64,000 bases of DNA from Gyrodactylus bullatarudis. Taxonomy: Eukaryota > Platyhelminthes > Monogenea > Gyrodactylidea > Gyrodactylidae. Both the position numbers and the translations under genes were made by a program. Location of the stretch: the NCBI GenBank assembly GCA_012064415.1, contig SSNU01000208.1:62001-126000 (forward strand), written 5' to 3'. Every line of letters begins with the position of its first letter. Positions within the stretch are counted from its first letter, which is position 1. Below, one piece after another: positions 24,499 to 34,666 of the stretch. The notes beneath the pieces were generated by a model. The model did not search any database. It was given only the letters and a program-made list of their open reading frames with translations, and was not told the origin of the DNA.

Positions 24499-24808
24499 AC
24501 CCTCAAAGTCCCCCAGTGATAGTTCAATCACACGTCATTTTACTAAAATGATTTTAGCAACTCATTATTATTCATTCAAGCGTCAGAAAATACTTCGTTT
24601 ACTACTCATTCGATAGGAAATTTATTAATCTCCTGGAATACGCAAAGATCTTGGCTCTATCATTCGTCAAACTCGTGCCATACTAATTTAAAGAGAGTTA
24701 AAATTTTGTTTAAAACGTTTTTTTCTCGAAAACCTACTTCCCAGGGTCATAGGTAGAAAGTAAGATAACTTTTATCGAGGAATCATGCATGTAGAATTCA
24801 AATATTTT
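24499..24808 (+). repeat. TTAACCCT-type 300-bp dispersed repeat, copy 2
   Basis: This copy starts aaccctcaaagtccc and runs to gtagaattcaaatat. It is colinear with 12,052-12,350 and carries a short internal duplication (actaaaatgattttagcaac). Confidence 0.8.
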
Positions 24809-26471
24809 TTATCGATAACTTCTGAACTAAAAATAATCAGTATTCTCCTTCGGATAGCCGGGAAAAAATTTACTTTTGGATTTCCCAATCTTGAAACTGG
24901 CTTAAATCATTCGAAATCGATAAAAATTTTGATGCACACTGGGCTCACTCTTTATACTAGTCTGAAATCTAAATGACAAATCTCAATTCAAACTAAGAAC
25001 AATTGTCAATTGTTGAAGCTTTATGATGTATATATATCCTTTGGTTACCAAGAATATGCCTGAATTGATTAAAGAATAATTTGAATTAATCGGAAATCTA
25101 ATTGATTGGCATATTAGAATGATCCTGTTCGTGATCTAAGAGATGATAACCTCCGTGCATTATTTAAATTGATACATTAATTTTTTATTTATTATTATTA
25201 CTGAGAAGTGGCGAACAATTTGAGTTGATCTTGATTATTGTTTTTCAAAGATCTAGCCAAAGCTTTTTAGGATCAGAATTAGCCAAAGAAAATCAATGTA
25301 TGCTAAATCTGTTCATTATCGCCTGGGAGTTGGAATTTCGATAATTCTTGATCCTTTTCACACTACCATTTGAAAATCAATGAAATTTCAATAATTCAAT
25401 TAAAAATTTAATGATAATATTCGGCTTTCTTGTCTAATTCTGATCGAGAAAAATGATTAAAGCTATTCTGGTAATAGTCTTTGTCCTAGATTTGATGCTG
25501 AAATTAAAATTACGATTTTCTTGATTATTTTCTTCTTATCACGAACAAAATAAATGATATCTCGGAAAGAACAATTTAGGAAGAAAAAATTTTTCCGATT
25601 AAGAAAAGGGTTGAAATATTATTTTCACAAAAAATTTATCTGATGAGTTAGAAATTTCAGAACTGAAAAAACAGAATTTTTGTGATCGACCTAGAAAATC
25701 GGATCAGATTAGTATCAACGAAAGCAACAAGAAACTTGAAAATTCACGTTATCAGCTAAAAAAACTCATGATATCAAACAGGACTGAATCCAAAAGGGCC
25801 ATAATAGGGTGGAATATAATTGAATGTAATATTTTTTAGTTTAAATTTTAATTGATAAATATATTTGCAGTTTATTTTTGTATCAAAACTGAATGACTAT
25901 TTAATAGAACGCCAATATAGCTTCCTATTCAAAAATTTATAGAATATTTTCATCAAATATTTCTTCTTGGCTAACCAGGTCAGGTGATAAATCCGAATAA
26001 AAATGAAGATCAATATTAAAATTAAATATAAAAAATTTCTTAAAATTTATCATTTCGTTCAAAAGGCATACGTGAAGAGAGTTTCTTTTTATCGTTAACA
26101 AGTTACAGTGGTGTTGCATCATTTTTCATAGTTTAGATATAACAAAAAGAAAGGTGACATGTATGAAAACGAATTAAAATGAAATCATTTCGAATGCTTT
26201 CTTGTGTTTTATTCTTTCACAAATGTCCATCCGAATTCGAGAAAGCTATATCATCTATGTAAAGATTGAAATTATTTATTTTCTCTTTTCACCTTTTTGA
26301 AAGAGTGAGGGGTAAACATTTGATTACCTTTCAACTCGAATTATCGCTCGAGAAAGTGTTTTTCGAACAAAGGGGAGATGAAGGATTGAACCAAGATTGT
26401 AGAGAAGAAATCTGATTATAAACATCACATTGGCCGAAAGGTCTACACTTCAGCACCATTTATTGTTTTTA

Positions 26472-27135
26472 GGGATAATTACAAAAACAAATGCACCATT
26501 TTCATATTTAACAAATGGAAATTCCTCATTTAAAAATATATATCAATTTCTTAGTCAAAACATGCTCGAGTTTGGTTTTTTTCTAAAGCGTAGCTGACGT
26601 CTAAAGATTGCTCTTCACGATTACTTTATCAAGCTATCTAAACCCATAAAGTATGATAAAGGCTGCTCAACATTCTATGCGCCGCGGTAATATGTAATAG
26701 GGAAAATTGTCAATTCAGAGCCAGATTCTACATAGGGTCAGATTCTTTGTTTTGCCCTGAAGTAAACTTATTTTCTTACATATTTTAGAATGATTTAAAA
26801 ACAGATCTGAATATGATAGCCAATGTTATGGAACCCATAGCGGAAAATTTAAGCAATATGTTTTGAATAAGAAATTGATACACAACTCCAATTTATGTGG
26901 ACCAATATATATTTTTAAATGAGGAATTTCCATTTGTTAATGAAATACACAACGATGTGTTCATTTGTTCATGAAATATACAAAGGTGTGTCCATTTGTT
27001 TTTGGGGAAAATGTGAAACATGCATTTGTTTATGAAATTAAGTCTGGTATATCCATTTGCTTATGAAAATAGGCAATGGTCTATCCATTTGTTTTTGTAA
27101 AATATGAAAATGGTCCATTTTTTTGTGATTATCCC
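26472..27135. mobile_element. Foldback MITE with internal tandem repeats
   Basis: The left end gggataattacaaaaacaaatg, followed by caccattttcatattt, is mirrored by the right end at about 27,085-27,135. An inner pair (ggaaattcctcatttaaaaa at about 26,518 and its complement at about 26,915) extends the inverted repeat. From 26,930 to 27,115 about six degenerate copies of a unit containing tccatttgttnatgaaat lie in tandem. It has no coding capacity. Confidence 0.75.
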
Positions 27136-27191
27136 TTGTTTTTATCTTGGAATTTGCTATATTTACAACTAGAAATACACCGAGAAGATAT

Positions 27192-27429
27192 TTAACCCTT
27201 TCGATGCCGAGATTATTTCACAATTTTTATAAAAACCAAAATTTAGCTATGAAGATACCAAGTTATTTGGCCAAAATTATTACTAATGCAAGTTCACATT
27301 GTGAGCCTCAATTTAAACTTTAATTGATCCAGAAACCTATCAAATTGGTAGAGTTATGAAGGTTCAAAAAAATTGGAAAATGGACAATGTCCATTGGACA
27401 TATATGTCCATCGGCACCGAAAGGGTTAA
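27192..27429. mobile_element. TTAA-flanked MITE (piggyBac-type ends)
   Basis: The left end ttaaccctttcgatgccga (27,192) is the near-exact reverse complement of the right end tcggcaccgaaagggttaa (ending at 27,429). TTAA at both borders and CCCTTT at the tip are typical of piggyBac-type non-autonomous elements. At 238 bp it is too short to code. Confidence 0.8.
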
Positions 27430-27571
27430 CAATTTTTGAAGAAATCTCGAAGAAGCGCGAAATTCTAATTTTTTTAACTTCTTAAAGTTCTATGGTGATA
27501 ATCGGTTTAATTGAGTCATAGTTTTTAAATAGAAAATATCTTTAGTAAACACATTAGAAAGTGGTATGGCA

Positions 27572-27877
27572 TTAAACCTGATTGACATGAAGATGAGAAT
27601 TTACTATTTTTACAAAAAACTCAATATTTTTCTCCGGATTCACAGAAAAAAAAATAATTTTTTGAATTCTAAAATCATTGAAATCGATAAGTTGAAAAAG
27701 GGGAAATTTGGTACATTTTCGAAATTCGATAAACAGCCTAATTTTGGTCAGATAAATAGATTTTTTCACATTTCTTTTCTTCATCTCGTGAAAGTGGGCC
27801 TCATGATCTAGATTCCAAATATTGTTGATGAAAAAATTCAGAATTTTGTAAAAATCATAGATTCCCATCTTCATATT
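27572..27877. mobile_element. Foldback MITE of the GAAGATG-GAATTTAC family
   Basis: The left arm has gacatgaagatgagaatttac and a ccggattcacag block. The right arm ends with gattcccatcttcatat, the reverse complement of the outer motif. The element is related to 41,724-42,102 and 58,820-59,416. Confidence 0.65.
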
Positions 27878-28554
27878 TATTTATTTTTGTACATATTTAA
27901 TCTTGAATTTCCTTTAAATACAGAACTGATTTCTAACAAAAAAATATATATATTAACTACAGGTGTAGTTACAATCTTGAGCAAAGACATGCAATTGAAT
28001 CATCTGTCAAATCCAATGCAGGGGAAATATAGATGAGCTAAAAGTCAACTAGAAAAAATCTCTAAAAATAAGAGAACATTTGGTAGTAAGACTCATTCCT
28101 AGATGTACATCAAATTCTTCACGACACGAGAGTCATTTTCTTTAACTGACCAAAATGCTCTCTTATCTCACGTAAACCTAATTGGCATGAAGATGAGAAT
28201 TTACTATAAAAATTTTATAATAAGCCAAAAAATCCATCAGACCAAAATAAGGGCCGTTTTTCGAATAATGTCGAATTTTCGTGAATTTCTACAGCTGAAT
28301 TCGAATTCTTTGGCTGATGATGATATCGAGTATCTGCATACAACTGCTTCAAATCTTTGGAATCGATAAAAATTTTGGGTTCAAAAGTTGAAAAAAAGGA
28401 AATTTGGTGCATTTTCTATTATCAATTTTTAATCAGATTGAATTTTTTTAATTTCCAAAACATATTGACTCATTTGATTATGGAATTCGAAAAATATTTT
28501 TTCGTGACATTCTGAAGAAGTTATGGTGTTTCTAGTAAAAAAGTAAAGCTAATT

Positions 28555-28770
28555 GATATGAAGTTGGGAATCTATGATTTTTACAGAAATCTCGATATTT
28601 TCATCAAGAATTCGAATTTTTTAAAGAATTTTTGGAATCCTACTCATGTTGCCTACTTTCACCAGTTGATGAAAAAAGTCCTAAAAAAAATTATTTTTAT
28701 GAAAAATATGGCTATTTTTCAAATTTTGATTTGGCGCCAAAATCCCATTTTTTCTAACTTTTTGAAAGTT
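28555..28770 (+). repeat. MITE fragment (GAAG-TGGGAAT family)
   Basis: Begins gatatgaagttgggaatcta and continues through gaatttttggaatcctactc. The same order of blocks is found inverted at about 1960-2225 and in related form at 42,655-42,800 and 46,335-46,500. A shorter related end begins near 28,185. Confidence 0.6.
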
Positions 28771-29131
28771 TAGAAGAGGTTACAATTCTCAGGAGGTTAG
28801 TAAAAACACTAATCAAGAGTCTTACTCAAAGAGTTTCAAAGTGTGCATATTGAAGATGAAATGAATTTATCAAGTATCACTAAAGCCCCTTCTGTTAATG
28901 GGCAATGGATTGCTCTTGAAAAGAATTGTTATTCAGAATTTCTTCTTTAGTTCTCCATTTAGGGTATACTCTAAAATAAGGCTTTCCTTTCACCAAGAAA
29001 TTTTATTAAAATTTCGTGATTGAAATTAATATGCATACTAACAAGTAAAAGTATGAAATAAAATAATAAAGAATGAAATTTAGTTTTTAGAAAAAAAAGT
29101 GATTTTCACCTGTATTGTTATAGACTAGGAA

Positions 29132-29387
29132 ATGGATATTGGTGCCAGTGAGAAGAGTATTGAGTTGGGAAATTAACAAGATGAACAACAGATGAATAAT
29201 AGAAATCTTAGTGTTCTTTTACAGGGTTTACTTAGCTTATATTTGAATACCACAACAGAATATACAGAAATTACTGAAGCTGTTATCTTCTCATGTTAAG
29301 GACAGGTCAGAACTATTTCTAGCTATAGAAAGAATTGACCATTTGCCCGATTATCAATTTATTAGATGTGCCCTTGAGAAATGTTGA
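29132..29387 (+). pseudogene. Broken small coding frame, family not recognised
   Basis: From the ATG at 29,132 the frame reads MDIGASEKSIELGN, hits TAA at 29,174, then continues in the same frame as QDEQQMNNRNLSVLLQGLLS. Near 29,270 the coding character moves to another frame with SSHVKDRSELFLAIERIDHL and PDYQFIRCALEKC before TGA at 29,385. The 256-nt span is consistent with a single indel plus one stop. The amino-acid composition looks like a real helical protein rather than chance AT-rich sequence, so it could be a decayed gene, a retrocopy, or a gene with sequencing errors. No GT/AG pair was found that would rescue it. No function is proposed. Confidence 0.3.
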
Positions 29388-29971
29388 AAAATCAGGGATG
29401 CAGTAAAAAAATAAACTAAATTTTCATCTCTATATATAGTCCAAATATTAACAGAGCTTGAATAAACGCAAAAGATGTTACAATATTGTGTAATTTTTCA
29501 ATGTTTATTCTATTTTAAAATTTAAATATTTACCCAATTTCTTTATTTGAGTTCAATTCAAAAAATATTTTCCAGACGTGACAATTAATAGGTGTAAGAA
29601 GAGGGAGAAATTTACTGGGTTAATTCGAACAAATTAATTCGAGTTTGTACGATCTACCAGAAATAAGTTATAAATAAATTCTTTATAGAATGTATTTAAT
29701 TTATTTTTGATTTCCAACTTTATTCAGTGCTTGTTCGTTTCTCTCAAAACAAACGATTACCTCAGACCAAAAGATGTTTGAGTTAGAATCTTTTACAGGA
29801 CATTCAAATTTTGAAAGTTTACTAAAAACAATGTTCATGTTCATTTAACTAATTAATTAAAAAGCCCTTCAAGTGATTTGCATGGAAAATTTTAATTTAA
29901 GGAACGGTTGAAATAGCATTTAAGGGCTATTACAGAAGAAGCATACTTGAGAATATATTTTCAAGTTTGAG

Positions 29972-29979
29972 TATAAATA
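29972..29979 (+). promoter_or_regulatory. TATA box of His-rich peptide gene 1
   Basis: TATAAATA lies 35 nt upstream of the ATG at 30,007. This leaves room for only a very short 5' leader. Confidence 0.5.
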
Positions 29980-30006
29980 GGCTTGAGGAGAATGTGGTTT
30001 ATCAAA

Positions 30007-30240
30007 ATGCAAAAGATTGTCTTCATCTTGTTTGGAATTGTTGCCGTATTTTTGGCACATCCTGGCCCTAAACATGGCCGTAAACACGGTCATAAACATG
30101 GCCACGATAAAAATTGGTCAGAGGAGAAGATTTTCGAACGCTTTCTAAAACATGGAATTAGCGAGCAGTTCAGGAAGAATCTCACTGAATTGGTATGTAC
30201 ACCTCCAACAACAACTCCAGCTGTCTTACCTGTTGTATGA
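30007..30240 (+). CDS. Secreted histidine-rich miniprotein 1
   Basis: A single exon encodes 77 residues. The signal peptide MQKIVFILFGIVAVFLAHP is followed by a Lys-Gly-His block (KHGRKHGHKHGHD). Then comes a helical segment NWSEEKIFERFLKHG, the stretch EQFRKNLTELVC with one cysteine and an N-glycosylation sequon (NLT), and a Pro/Thr-rich tail. The alternating His block would bind Zn or Cu; this is inferred from composition. The helical/VC core is shared with miniprotein 3 at 33,931, so they are paralogues. An in-frame ATG 15 nt upstream (29,992) is possible but gives a poorer signal start. I do not recognise a described family. Possible roles include a metal-binding secretion, an antimicrobial peptide or a matrix component. 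Confidence 0.75.
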   Translation: MQKIVFILFGIVAVFLAHPGPKHGRKHGHKHGHDKNWSEEKIFERFLKHGISEQFRKNLTELVCTPPTTTPAVLPVV

Positions 30241-30299
30241 ATGAAGATGATAGAGGAACTTGAATTTGTCTTTTCTTTTAAATAAATTAAGATGGCTAT

Positions 30300-30700
30300 T
30301 CATAGTAGGGTTATTTTCCCCGAACAATTTTCCAAAAATTGATGTTTTAACCAAGAAAAACACATTCTTGAAAATCAAGATGAAAATTGTTCTGATATAT
30401 AAAATTCCCATTTTCCCTAAAATCATCAAAGTGCAACAAATTTCCTAGGATTTTCTATCAACAATTTTTTTTTTAAAAAAAGACTCAATTTCTGCTATAA
30501 GCTCTATTTCTATTAACAATTTCACAAAAAACTGCATTCAAAAATCTTAATTTTGTCCTTTCTCGTAGTAAAATTGTCTTTTTTAATCGAAATTTTGTAT
30601 ATCAGAACAAACTGGAAAACGTATGGTTTTATAGGAAAAAATTCTTTGTTTTCAGTTATCTTCATGATATGAAGATTTTGTAAAAATCCTAAATTCCCCT
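30300..30700. repeat. Dispersed repeat between His-rich genes 1 and 2
   Basis: Contains aattttgtatatcagaacaaac, the inverse of the block at about 11,408-11,430, and further shared pieces. It appears to be a decayed non-autonomous element inserted between the tandem peptide genes. Confidence 0.5.
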
Positions 30701-30971
30701 AATATATATAGGGCGAACCTAAGGAAATGTATTGATATAAAAGATGCAAAATCATCATTGTAGTGAAATTAATTGAGTTTCAGTTTAAATATTGAATGTT
30801 TAATCATCTCAAAGTAAATATTAGAGTAGATATAGCTCATAAGTCAATCGCCACTGTTCGTTAATCTCATAGGCTTTAGTAGGAATAGAACATGAATAGA
30901 TGACAAATATATCAAAAACTTTATCGCAGTTTCTTGAACAAAAGGGGAGCAATACCATTCGCAATCAGCTG

Positions 30972-30981
30972 TATATATAAA
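30972..30981 (+). promoter_or_regulatory. TATA box of His-rich peptide gene 2
   Basis: TATATATAAA lies 51 nt upstream of the ATG at 31,023, the same spacing as in His-rich gene 3. Confidence 0.5.
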
Positions 30982-31022
30982 GTCCTAAGAAATATATATG
31001 AAACTGGAAAATTATCATCAAG

Positions 31023-31160
31023 ATGCAAAAAATTATCTTACTTGGAATTTTAGCTTTAGCCTTGATGGCTCATCTTGAAAATCATGACCACGATCATGGA
31101 CACGATCACGATCAAATTGTCAAAAATTCAAACAAGGTCTATTCCCAATTTAGACACTAA
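31023..31160 (+). CDS. Secreted histidine/aspartate-rich mini-peptide 2
   Basis: A single exon encodes only 45 residues, too short for most gene finders. The signal peptide MQKIILLGILALALMAH closely resembles that of miniprotein 1 (MQKIVFILFGIVAV). The mature part is an alternating His-Asp block (ENHDHDHGHDHDQ) followed by a short polar tail. The NW.EE.IFE helix and the cysteine of paralogues 1 and 3 are missing, so it is a shortened member or has lost its 3' half. No stop or frameshift breaks it before the TAA, and AATAAA follows at about 31,193. His-Asp alternation differs from the Lys-Gly-His block of member 1, giving an acidic instead of basic metal-binding peptide. Confidence 0.65.
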   Translation: MQKIILLGILALALMAHLENHDHDHGHDHDQIVKNSNKVYSQFRH

Positions 31161-32355
31161 GTTTGTTTGGTCGGAACCTTCAAAATTGAGAAATAAACTC
31201 GGTTGTTCTAATCTTTTTCCTTTAACCTAATTCACATTTAACTGGATATGTCTCCTTCTTCAAGACTTTTTCTTTGAGAAATACTATTTAATATAACTTC
31301 TAACTGTGAAAGTCTGAAATTTTCTCGTGTGGGTATTGTTTAACATTTTTGACCCGGGTCACCAATGGCATGAGATTTAAAATAGATAATGTGATGCCAA
31401 GATGTTTCTGAAAATTATGACCTTTATTTCGGACATACTCATCAGTATGAAATATACAGATCAAACTGGTTTCGATACTATTTTCTATTTATTTTTACGA
31501 TAATATTGTCAATGACAATTTGTCATCAAGAATATTACTGTTTTAAAATATAAGTAATTCTTATATATAAATAATTCTTATAAGTGTATAGATTCAAATA
31601 TTGACGAGTCCAAAAAGAGGACGAAGCGCGCGTGTATGCTCTACCAAAGATGTATACTTGGATAATTTCTAAATGTTCTCAGACCCTATTGAAAAGATTT
31701 CCTCATCTGTTTTCTCATGTAGAAAGATATTATATCATATTGATGATGAATAAATTGATAGAGTAATAAATACAAAAGAGCTTTTGAAATTAATTTTCAT
31801 TGTTTGTAAATCAGATTGAAATATTGTCAATCGAAAATGAAAAAATTAGAAATCAGAATGAAAAATGTTAAATACACCCCTCCCTAATTAATTCTCTGGG
31901 CTCTTTACTAATCAGAATGAATGTTTTTCAGTTTAGATTGAAAAATGTTGAAATCAGAATTCTAACTTACAACTTGTAGCTCTGAAAAAGGTATGTAGAC
32001 TCAAAAAAAGGATGGATTAAAGTTTGAATGAATTACATTTCTCTCTTAATGAAAATACTACAATGTATCAGTTGGAATTACGAGTAACCTTGCTTAAAAC
32101 AAAAACATTAACAACATCAATAATAGAGAGAGAAATACACTGAACTTGTAAATAAAGTTGAATATCCCCAGAGAGAGCAAATCAAGCTGTGAAACATACC
32201 TTTAAAATGAAACTAACCTTTCCCATTGTTCATAATAATTACGTGAAAACACAATTTAGAAACACGATTTGAATTGTTAAATAGGTGAACGGTGAGAAAT
32301 TTATTTTATCCTCTTTGGAATCAGAAATCATCATGTGAAATTAGTAAAAGGAGAT

Positions 32356-32654
32356 TTAACCCTTAAATCTCACTAGGTTATTTCTATCACACATGATTTT
32401 AGCAACTCATTATTATTCATTTAAGCCTCAGAAAATACTTCGTTCACCCCTCATTCGATAGGAAATTTATCAATCTCCTGGAAGTCGCAAAGATCTTGGC
32501 TCTATCATACTTAAAAACCGTGCTAAACTAATTTAAAGAGAGTTGATTTTTTCGAAAAATTAATTTTTGTTTAAAACGTTTTTTTGAAAATCTACTTCCC
32601 AGGGTCATAATTAAAAAGTAAGATCGAGTAATCATACGTGTAGAATTTAAATAT
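32356..32654 (+). repeat. TTAACCCT-type 300-bp dispersed repeat, copy 3
   Basis: Starts ttaacccttaaatctcact and ends tagaatttaaatat. It is colinear with copies at 12,052 and 24,499, sharing gatcttggctctatcat and cttcccagggtcata. Confidence 0.8.
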
Positions 32655-33880
32655 GCAATAGCCTGAACTCTATCTGCTATAGCTGTTTTTGGATCAAATA
32701 ATGTGCCACTCTAGATTCGCAATCAGCGTATTCAATAGACAAAAGATTCAATGCGTGTCATGAAAATAATTCTCTGGGATCTTAATCGGAATAAAACCAA
32801 CCATTTTCCAAAGCCTCTTCCATACGTTCCGGTACTCATCGACTGAAGAAGGTACTTGACTATCGGAAATGTCTGGTTATATTCCAATTAAATCTTCTTT
32901 TACTAATACTTATTGAGAATCCTGGTTGAAAAATGATTTTGAAAGAAGGGATAATTTGAAAACGCCTTAAAGTATTAAAGATTCTTACTGTTATTGGTTT
33001 CTGAACTCATTAGGAAGGTAAGAGAAGACAGACGTATACTATAATGATAAACGTTATATTTTGAATTTTAGAAGAGAATTCTTTTGAGTTTTAAGTATGC
33101 AGTTGATGAGGAAGGCAGAAAATATCCCCACAGAAGAATAGAAAATGAAGCACAACGTAATGAGATAGAGGAAACCCAGTCAATGTTCAAATTCAGTCGA
33201 TAGAGAGATGCAAATATATTGCCAAAAAAGCAGAAAGAACATTTGCAAGAGATATATGATTTGTATCTGTGAGAATTGTTATCATAAAATCTTTAATAAA
33301 ATAAAATTATAATTTAGTAATTATAATTATTCATTCTATAATTTTTTCAGCATTAAAAATGTGAAAAAAATGTCGAAGAATATTCAAAAACTAATTTGGG
33401 TTGTATGCAAGGTTTATTTAAAAAGAAAGAGAAATATTGATTTTTTTGGTTAAATTAGAGAACAGTTGCCCCCTCTTATTTCTCTCCTCAGTTTACTTTG
33501 AATCGTGTTGGTCTCACCGCAAGGGATTCGTTTTCATTTCATTGATGTTAAAAAGCCCTTGGTCTCTTTGTCACTCACAAAAATTACTGCAAAACCAGAG
33601 GGGGCAAATGTTCTATAGATTAACCTTTTTTTGCAAAACTTCTCAAAAGTACTAAGATGGATTTCATATTTATCTCATAAAAAACACCCCTGAATTGGAT
33701 AGAAAAACGACTCTCAATATATAATGCCAACATCAAATCAGGAAAAAGTATCATTCAAAGGTTGCAATTTTGATCGAAAAAAAAATGTAATGAAAATTTT
33801 ACAAATTCCTGAGAAAATAAATGTTACATAATGCAATTTAAACACATGCTCTATTTTCTCTGAATCAACAAAACTAGTAG

Positions 33881-33887
33881 TATAAAT
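33881..33887 (+). promoter_or_regulatory. TATA box of His-rich peptide gene 3
   Basis: TATAAAT lies 50 nt upstream of the ATG at 33,931, matching the spacing of gene 2. Confidence 0.5.
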
Positions 33888-33930
33888 TCAGATAGAAGTA
33901 GACTGAGTAGAGTAAACAACACCTTCAACG

Positions 33931-34155
33931 ATGCAAATGTTCTTGTTTCTGTTAGCTGTTATGACAACAGTGATATTCGCACATCATGGCCTTTACTTTT
34001 ATCATGGCCGTCACAATCATCATGGTCATCATAGGGGAAACTGGACAGAAGAGAGAATATTTGAATTGATAACGGAAAAATTTCCTTCAATGTCTGAGAC
34101 ATTCCGACAAAATGTGACAAACTTTGTTTGCAACCCTGCTGAGCCTAAAGCTTGA
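33931..34155 (+). CDS. Secreted histidine-rich miniprotein 3
   Basis: A single exon encodes 74 residues. The signal peptide MQMFLFLLAVMTTVIFA is followed by a His/Tyr/Gly block (HHGLYFYHGRHNHHGHHRG), the helix NWTEERIFELITEKFP, and ETFRQNVTNFVC with one cysteine and an NVT sequon. The pattern NW[ST]EE[KR]IFE...FR[KQ]N[LV]T..VC is shared with miniprotein 1, while the His block diverges in sequence but keeps its composition. This is what one expects if the block is selected for metal binding rather than for exact sequence. The single cysteine could allow dimer formation. An AATAAA follows within about 15 nt of the stop. Confidence 0.75.
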   Translation: MQMFLFLLAVMTTVIFAHHGLYFYHGRHNHHGHHRGNWTEERIFELITEKFPSMSETFRQNVTNFVCNPAEPKA

Positions 34156-34666
34156 AAATTGGAATAAAAACAGTTTTTCCCATATGATTCCTTTAACTAT
34201 AGGGTCCGCACCCGCCTCTGACAACTAATCTAAACCCCCCTTGACCCTTAGAGACCCAGAGAAATTTTTTTCAAGGTACAGCGCCGAGATTGAAATTTTA
34301 ATAGGCTTTTAGAATATGCTGATAACGAATATGCTATTTTTTTCAAAAATCAACTTTTGGTTTAGAAGATATTGTTCCAAAATATAACCATCTTTAGACC
34401 TTGAAAATGGCAAACTTCTTTTTTTCTCTTCGACCTCTATAAAAAAACATTCTTTATATTTTTTAGGAAATTTTAATACTTTTGCAAAAATGAGCCATTT
34501 TCAAATATTCATAACTTCGGAATGAAATATTGTAGCTTTATAGGTCATAGATTATTTGAAATAATATTAGTTCTTCTTTCAGAGAATAAATTCATTTCAG
34601 TTTCTTTAAAACAGAATGATGGCTAGAGAAAGTAAACTGTCCCAACTGAGGCTTAAAGGGTTAATG

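Larger units (their letters stand above)
23897..29991. other. Intergenic interval rich in MITEs
   Basis: No intact gene was seen. It holds the second copy of the 300-bp TTAACCCT-type repeat (24,499-24,808), a large foldback element with tandem repeats (26,472-27,135), a TTAA-flanked MITE (27,192-27,429), MITE copies at 27,572-27,877, 28,180-28,420 and 28,555-28,770, and a broken small coding frame at 29,132-29,387. The open frame at 24,128-24,316 (MSCKMSFSSDIIDN...) has no splice context or similarity and is not called. Confidence 0.5.
31161..33930. other. Intergenic interval between His-rich genes 2 and 3
   Basis: No gene is supported. It contains the third 300-bp TTAACCCT-type repeat (32,356-32,654), a decayed coding relic near 32,790-32,850 on the minus strand related to 8285-8345, and a repeat at about 33,460-33,630 that is inverted relative to 23,010-23,140. 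Confidence 0.5.

Noticed and set aside
27566..27874. Overlapping open frames of 81 and 100 codons
   Set aside because: They lie in a foldback MITE; frames on both strands reflect the inverted arms.
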